A DNA stretch of 64,000 nt. Origin: Lachnospiraceae bacterium (GTDB lineage: Bacteria; Bacillota; Clostridia; Lachnospirales; Lachnospiraceae). Position 1 is the first letter of the stretch, and each line of letters starts with the position of its first letter. The stretch spans positions 41,965 to 105,964 of the forward strand of contig JAFRKV010000037.1 of the NCBI GenBank assembly GCA_017431515.1. Reading direction: 5' to 3'. The notes below the pieces were generated by a model, which searched no databases, was not told where the DNA came from, and saw only the letters and a program-made list of their open reading frames with translations. Position numbers and translations under genes: made by a program. Positions 59,556-64,000 of this stretch are shown one piece after another.

Positions 59556-60800
59556 TTACAAAGACTTGTTCAAATACGCTTCCTGTTCCGGCGTGAGTAC
59601 ATCGATCTCCTTGCCGAGGAAGGCGAGCTTCTTCTCTGCCACGTCCCGATCCACTTCTTCCGGTACGTCGATCAGCTTCGTGGTCAGCTCTTTCCCGTGC
59701 TCAATCAGGTATTTCGCGGAAAGCGCCTGAATCGCAAAACTCATATCCATGATCTCCGCCGGATGTCCGTCCGCGCAGGCCAGATTTACCAGGCGTCCTT
59801 CCCCGAGCACCGCAAGGGTCTTGCCGTTCGGGAGCGTATAGCCCATGATGTTATGTCTGAGCTCCGCGGATTTCACGGCCATCTTCCGGAGGCCTGCCAT
59901 ATCGATCTCGCAGTCAAAATGTCCTGCGTTGCAGAGGATCGCGCCGTCCTTCATCTCGTTGAAATCTTCCTCGTCGATGACCTTATCGCAGCCCGTCACG
60001 GTTACAAAGAAATCACCGAGAGCCGCCGCTTTCTTCATGGGCATGACTTCGAACCCGTCCATCACCGCTTCGATGGCTTTCACCGGATCGATCTCCGTCA
60101 CGATGACCTTGGCGCCGAGGCCCTTGGCGCGCATCGCCACGCCTTTTCCGCACCAGCCATAGCCTGCCACCACAACGGTCTTACCGGCAACGATCAGGTT
60201 CGTGGTCCGGTTGATCCCGTCCCAGACAGACTGACCGGTACCATAGCGGTTATCGAAAAAGTGCTTGCACTGAGCGTTATTGACCTTCACCATGGGGAAC
60301 TGCAGCTCCCCGGCACGGTTCATCGCCTCCAGCCTGATAATGCCGGTGGTGGTCTCTTCACACCCGCCGATGACGCCGGGGATCAAATCCCGGTACTCGG
60401 TATGCATCATATGCACCAGATCGCCGCCATCGTCAATGATGATATTCGGACCGACGGAAAGGACGGAACGGATATGCCGCTCATACTCCTCGTCCGTGCA
60501 GTCGTACCATGCATGAACTTCCAGCCCGTCTGCCACCAGCGCGGCCGCCACATCGTCCTGGGTGGACAGGGGATTGGACCCCGTGATATACATTTCCGCG
60601 CCGCCTGCCGCCAGCACCTTGCAAAGATACGCCGTCTTCGCCTCCAGATGGACGGAAAGCGCCACCTTTTTCCCCGCGAAGGGTTTGGTTTCCGAAAACT
60701 CCTTTTCCAGGGTCCGGAGCAGATCGCAGTGGTCTTTCACCCAGGCGATCTTCATCGCGCCGCTTGGCGCCAGATTCAGATTTCTGATTTCACTTGCCAT
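59556..60800 (-). CDS. ahcY: Adenosylhomocysteinase
   Basis: A 414-aa enzyme that splits SAH into homocysteine and adenosine using NAD+, relieving product inhibition of methyltransferases. Landmarks are the substrate region SGAMKIAWVKDHCDLLRTL, the Rossmann loop VVVAGYGWCGKGVAMRAKGL, AHFDCEID-like NAGHFDCEIDMAGL, and the C-terminal YLNKSL. It lacks the 40-aa insertion of some bacterial forms, giving the short type. It follows the chemoreceptor by 44 nt. Together with the deaminase and deoD it forms a methyl-cycle/purine salvage set. Confidence 0.95.
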   Translation of the reverse strand: MASEIRNLNLAPSGAMKIAWVKDHCDLLRTLEKEFSETKPFAGKKVALSVHLEAKTAYLCKVLAAGGAEMYITGSNPLSTQDDVAAALVADGLEVHAWYDCTDEEYERHIRSVLSVGPNIIIDDGGDLVHMMHTEYRDLIPGVIGGCEETTTGIIRLEAMNRAGELQFPMVKVNNAQCKHFFDNRYGTGQSVWDGINRTTNLIVAGKTVVVAGYGWCGKGVAMRAKGLGAKVIVTEIDPVKAIEAVMDGFEVMPMKKAAALGDFFVTVTGCDKVIDEEDFNEMKDGAILCNAGHFDCEIDMAGLRKMAVKSAELRHNIMGYTLPNGKTLAVLGEGRLVNLACADGHPAEIMDMSFAIQALSAKYLIEHGKELTTKLIDVPEEVDRDVAEKKLAFLGKEIDVLTPEQEAYLNKSL

Positions 60801-60844
60801 TTTTATTATCTCTCCTTCAATATCTGCTGTTCTTATCAGGCTTC

Positions 60845-62899
60845 TTAATCTTCCTTAAAGAACTCTACCTGCTGCATCAGGTTGTTGGATACTTCTTTCA
60901 GGTTATCAGCTGCAGTAGACAACGTCGCCACCGTAGCGGAAAGCTCCTGCATGGACGCGGAGGTCTCTTCCGTGGAAGCCGCGTTCTCTTCGGAAATGGC
61001 GGACAGTGAATCCATCGCATCCACCACGACCAGTTTGGAATCGTTGCAGGCATCCGCACTCTGGGTAATGGACTGGATCCCCTGCATGGTCTCGCCGATC
61101 TGGTTGATCAGACCGTCGATGCTCTGTACGGAGCTGTCCAGGATCGCGCGCTGCTCTTCGGTTGCTTTCCGGACTTCTTCCGCTTTCTTCACGGCGCCCT
61201 GAGACTCCTGCAGAAGTACATCCATCTGCTCTTTGATCTCGGATGCGGACTTCGCGGAATCGTCCGCCAGCTGTCCGATCTCTTCGGCTACGACTGCAAA
61301 TCCGCGTCCCGCTTCACCTGCACGAGCCGCCTCGATGGAAGCGTTCAGTGCCAGCAGGTTCGTCTGGGAAGCAATGGAGCTGATGGCATCTACCTTGCTG
61401 TTGATACTTTCCACAGCCTTGCTGGTTGCGCCGATTCTCTCATAAATCTCATCCACCGCATGGCCCATCTCTTCCGAGGAAACCTTCAGCTTGTCAAGCT
61501 GCGCCGCGCTCTCCTTGCTCTCTGCATTCATGGAGTTTGCGGACTCTTCCAATGTCGTGGAGTTGTTGGTCACGTTCTGGATATTGTCGCTGATCTGGTT
61601 GGTATTGGTCGTCGCATTCTGGATCTCTTCCGCCTGCTGCGTAGCGCCGCTTGCGATATCCTGTACTGCATTCGATACATCGTCCGCGGTCTGGGAGATC
61701 TGATCCGTGGTCTCTGCCAGGGCTTCGGAGGAAGTGTTGACAGAAGAAGCGGACTGCTTGATATTCGCCACAATGCCGGACAACCGGTCGATCAGAGAGT
61801 TGGTTGCTGTCACCATCGCACCGAACTCGTCTTTTCTGTTGTGGAATTTCTCGATCTTGCTGAAACGGCCGTTGGAAAGCTTATCCAGGGATTCATTGAT
61901 GGCAAAGATCGGTTCGGTCACGGACTTCGCGATCACAAATGCAACGATGATTGCCACAACCAGGCAGCCCAGACCCAGAAGGATCAGGAGGATTGCGGTC
62001 TTCATGGTCGATGCCATGGTCACGGCCTGTACACGGCAGGATGCGATCACCCAACCCGTTTTGGGCTCCTTTATCCAGGAAATAAACCAGGTCTTACCGT
62101 CCGCTTTGACCCGGAAAGAACCGCTGGCAGCATCTCCCTGGGCATCCGTATAGAACTGCATCGAGGAATCATCTTCTGTCGCCTCTGCCGTGATCTCAGT
62201 CCCGGAATGAGCGATGGCCATACCGGTGCGGTCAACAATGATGATCTCCTGCTGATCTTCGATCACTTCGCCTTCTGCCATCTCCTGGAATACAGTCAGG
62301 TTATAATTTCTCTGTACGATACCGATCACTGCAGAACCGTCTGCGTTGTAAACCGGACAGGAAAAGGTTGCGATCAGGGACCCGTTGGATTTGGAAACCG
62401 TCATATCGGAGACATAGGGGGTACCTGCCATCGCTTTTTGGAAGTACTCGCGTTCGGAAACATCTACCGGATCGCCTTTTGATTTCACAATCTGCATGCC
62501 GTCCGCGCCGGAAATCGCAATCGCATTGCCGTCGCCGATGTTAGCGTCCACCTGCTGGATCTGCGCCAAAACGCCCGCATAAAGCTCCTCATCCGTCGGA
62601 TCCTCGATATAGTCAATCGTCGATGGAGAAGCCGCCACTGTCTGAATCGCCGTCATGTTGGTATCCAGCACATCTGCAAGATCCCGCTCAACCGATCCCA
62701 CCTGAATATCATTCGTGGTCACGATATTCTTCTCACCCTGCTTGACCGTATTGAGGGTACTGATCACAATCGTCAAAGCAAGCGGAATCGCCACCAGCAT
62801 CGTCATGATCAGGATCAGCTTTGTTCTGATGCTGTCCTTCCCTGACACTTTGCCGCCGGTATTCTTGTTTGTGCTTTTCTTGTCTTTCTTGTCTGCCAT
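60845..62899 (-). CDS. Methyl-accepting chemotaxis protein with dCACHE sensor
   Basis: A 684-aa chemoreceptor. A basic cytoplasmic head is followed by membrane segment 1 (about 28-50), a double-CACHE extracellular sensor (about 55-310) containing [20 protein letters not shown] and [13 protein letters not shown], membrane segment 2 (about 312-335, [20 protein letters not shown]), a HAMP domain, and a long coiled coil. The signalling tip contains [20 protein letters not shown] and [20 protein letters not shown]. The ligand is not known. The gene lies between deoD and ahcY, 21 and 44 nt from them, so a purine or related ligand is a reasonable guess. Confidence 0.93.
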   Translation of the reverse strand: MADKKDKKSTNKNTGGKVSGKDSIRTKLILIMTMLVAIPLALTIVISTLNTVKQGEKNIVTTNDIQVGSVERDLADVLDTNMTAIQTVAASPSTIDYIEDPTDEELYAGVLAQIQQVDANIGDGNAIAISGADGMQIVKSKGDPVDVSEREYFQKAMAGTPYVSDMTVSKSNGSLIATFSCPVYNADGSAVIGIVQRNYNLTVFQEMAEGEVIEDQQEIIIVDRTGMAIAHSGTEITAEATEDDSSMQFYTDAQGDAASGSFRVKADGKTWFISWIKEPKTGWVIASCRVQAVTMASTMKTAILLILLGLGCLVVAIIVAFVIAKSVTEPIFAINESLDKLSNGRFSKIEKFHNRKDEFGAMVTATNSLIDRLSGIVANIKQSASSVNTSSEALAETTDQISQTADDVSNAVQDIASGATQQAEEIQNATTNTNQISDNIQNVTNNSTTLEESANSMNAESKESAAQLDKLKVSSEEMGHAVDEIYERIGATSKAVESINSKVDAISSIASQTNLLALNASIEAARAGEAGRGFAVVAEEIGQLADDSAKSASEIKEQMDVLLQESQGAVKKAEEVRKATEEQRAILDSSVQSIDGLINQIGETMQGIQSITQSADACNDSKLVVVDAMDSLSAISEENAASTEETSASMQELSATVATLSTAADNLKEVSNNLMQQVEFFKED

Positions 62900-62920
62900 G
62901 TCAAAAATCCCCCCTTAGGA

Positions 62921-63652
62921 TTATAGTTCCGTACGCACCGCTGTCTCCAGCGCAATTTCCATCATCTCGTGGAACGAATTCTGCCGTTCCTCTGCGGACA
63001 AAGCCTCTCCGGTGAAAATGTGATCCGAGATCGACAGCACCGATAGAGCTTTCTTGCCGTTGTTCATGGCGGTGAGATACAGTCCTGCGGTCTCCATCTC
63101 CACTGCCAGAAGCCCGGCCTTTTTGATTTTTTCATTGATATTGCCTGAGGGGTGATAGAAGTAATCGGATGTATAGATACTGCCCACCGCCGTATGCACC
63201 TTCATCTCCTCCGCTGCCTTCACGGCATTTTGCAACATCTCCCAGTCCGCCGTGGGTGCCAGCACCCCGGGGATGTCATAAGCGGAGCCCGCATCGGAAT
63301 TGGTCGAGGCGCTCATGGCGATCAATACGTCGCGCACCTTGACATTGTCCGCGATGCCGCCGGCGCTGCCGATCCGGATGATCGCCTCCACACCGAAGAA
63401 ATTGAAAAGCTCATACGCATACAGCACCATGGACGGCACGCCCATGCCGCTTCCCATGACGGAGACTTCCTTTCCTTTGTAAGTGCCGGTATAACCGAAC
63501 ATATTCCGAACGGAATTAAAAAGCACCGGGTTCTCCAGATAGTGCTCCGCCACATACTTTGCGCGAAGCGGGTCTCCCGGCATCAAGACACATTTCGCCA
63601 CATGCGTGCCGTCAATCAGCTCGATGCAGGCGGATGGTGAAGACTGCCCCAT
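62921..63652 (-). CDS. deoD: Purine nucleoside phosphorylase (hexameric, DeoD type)
   Basis: A 243-aa cytoplasmic enzyme that phosphorolyses purine nucleosides to base and (deoxy)ribose 1-phosphate. Landmarks are LMPGDPLRAKYVAEHYL, GYTGTYKGKEVSVMGSGMG, RIGSAGGIADNVKVRDVLIA, the nucleoside-binding VEMETAGLY and the catalytic Asp in SISDHIFTGEAL. Length is normal. The start has TATAAGGAGGGAATCGATCT upstream. It is the first gene after a strong promoter and leads the chemoreceptor-ahcY-deaminase run. Confidence 0.95.
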   Translation of the reverse strand: MGQSSPSACIELIDGTHVAKCVLMPGDPLRAKYVAEHYLENPVLFNSVRNMFGYTGTYKGKEVSVMGSGMGVPSMVLYAYELFNFFGVEAIIRIGSAGGIADNVKVRDVLIAMSASTNSDAGSAYDIPGVLAPTADWEMLQNAVKAAEEMKVHTAVGSIYTSDYFYHPSGNINEKIKKAGLLAVEMETAGLYLTAMNNGKKALSVLSISDHIFTGEALSAEERQNSFHEMMEIALETAVRTEL

Positions 63653-63719
63653 AGATCGATTCCCTCCTTATAGAAACATCGTTTGACTGCCCCGAAAAGA
63701 AGAACACGTCAACAAATCT

Positions 63720-63748
63720 ATTTTATTGCTTATCCCCCTTGATGTCAA
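63720..63748 (-). promoter_or_regulatory. Strong sigma-A promoter upstream of deoD
   Basis: Minus strand: -35 TTGACA (63748-63743, consensus), 17-nt spacer, -10 TAAAAT (63725-63720), about 60 nt before the start codon. Confidence 0.8.
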
Positions 63749-63782
63749 TGATTACCCGTCGTATTCAAAGAGTCGCTCCTGC

Positions 63783-63858
63783 GGCGTAGTTTTTCAAAAT
63801 AAACGCAACATTGTGTTGCGTTAAGTCTGGTGGAAAAGGTGTTGCGTTAAATCTGAAA
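63783..63858. repeat. Direct repeats and hairpin between deoD promoter and intron end
   Basis: The unit GTGTTGCGTTAARTCTG occurs twice in direct orientation (about 63813-63829 and 63840-63856). The first copy overlaps a 9-3-9 hairpin (AACGCAACA/TGTTGCGTT, about 63802-63822) that on the minus strand is followed by TATTTT, so it can act as a terminator. Confidence 0.55.
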
Positions 63859-63861
63859 ACA

Positions 63862-64000
63862 ATCGAGTAGGGGGAATTTCATCCCCCTCTCACACCACCG
63901 CACGTGCCGTTCGGCATACGGCGGTTCAACATAACTTCAAAGCGTGACACTCATTGTAATAATCAAGGCAGCTAATGAGCCCCGCTTTCGCTAACACTTC
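63862..64000 (-). mobile_element. Group II intron, 3' end (continues beyond the window)
   Basis: On the minus strand, after the maturase stop, a 34-nt domain V hairpin begins GAACCGCCGTATGCC, with loop GAAC and closing GGCACGTGCGGTGGT. Domain VI follows (GAGAGGGGGA paired with TCCCCCTACTC, containing an unpaired A). The predicted 3' splice end is after CGAT at ~63862. These features are characteristic of bacterial group II introns. Confidence 0.8.
63926..64000 (-). CDS. ltrA: Group II intron reverse transcriptase/maturase, C-terminal 24 residues
   Basis: Only the last 24 codons are inside the window (EVLAKAGLISCLDYYNECHA, then LKLC and TGA at 63928-63926). The ending AKAGLISCLDYY resembles the C-terminus of intron-encoded proteins, and the stop codon is directly followed by domain V, the usual layout for bacterial introns. 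The rest of the gene lies right of the window. Confidence 0.7.
   Translation of the reverse strand, partial: EVLAKAGLISCLDYYNECHALKLC

Overview
The window looks like a chromosomal segment of a Clostridia/Lachnospiraceae-type Firmicute. The evidence is the co-directional core block alaS - ireB - ruvX - DUF1292 - RNase J - short MltG-like protein - O-methyltransferase - U32 protein, sigma-A promoters of the TTGACA/TATAAT type, strong AGGAGG ribosome binding sites, and two tRNA genes without an encoded CCA. The DNA is moderately GC-rich, except for a visibly AT-richer island at about 13.8-15.5 kb. Most genes lie on the minus strand.

Layout from left to right: (1) 1-2.3 kb: rluF (cut by the edge), a membrane-anchored SH3 protein, a 131-bp nested-palindrome element and tRNA-Arg(CCG). 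(2) 2.3-13.7 kb: the housekeeping block read from right to left, from a small membrane protein and alaS, through a fructokinase and the ireB-ruvX-RNase J genes, down to a U32/TrhP-type protein, a lactonase and a HAD phosphatase, with rnhA upstream. (3) 13.8-16.0 kb: a HipBA-like XRE-regulator/kinase pair with a palindromic, apparently leaderless promoter, and a decayed lipoprotein gene. (4) 16.0-27.4 kb: a sucrose and alpha-glucan locus with a LacI regulator, solute-binding protein, two permeases, YesL/DUF624, GH32 sucrase, amylosucrase, a short SBP-like lipoprotein, malQ and an UlaG-like hydrolase. (5) 27.4-42.1 kb: a tight minus-strand run encoding a heterodimeric ABC exporter, two free-standing condensation-type proteins, two nearly parallel 962-aa adenylation-carrier-condensation proteins, a STAS-kinase fusion and a NodZ/fucosyltransferase-like protein. 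I know no characterised system with this gene set, and it is the best candidate for something new. (6) 42.3-47.0 kb, plus strand: two GH13 alpha-glucosidases and a CLC transporter of fluoride-exporter appearance, then a two-way terminator and tRNA-Val(GAC). (7) 47.1-55.6 kb: a galactoside locus with TetR, GH2, a GT28-like protein, a GPH symporter and GH36. (8) 55.7-63.7 kb: a likely operon deoD - chemoreceptor - ahcY - amidohydrolase - glgX - small protein. (9) The right edge holds the 3' end of a group II intron with the C-terminus of its maturase.

Functionally the window describes a saccharolytic cell. It imports sucrose by ABC transport and galactosides by symport, cleaves sucrose with GH32 or polymerises its glucose with amylosucrase, and remodels alpha-glucan with malQ, glgX and GH13 enzymes. 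The fructokinase can take up the released fructose. The NRPS-like cluster lies between the sucrose locus and the glucosidases. The methyl-cycle/purine operon includes a chemoreceptor. All functional statements are read from sequence motifs and gene order; no database search was run.
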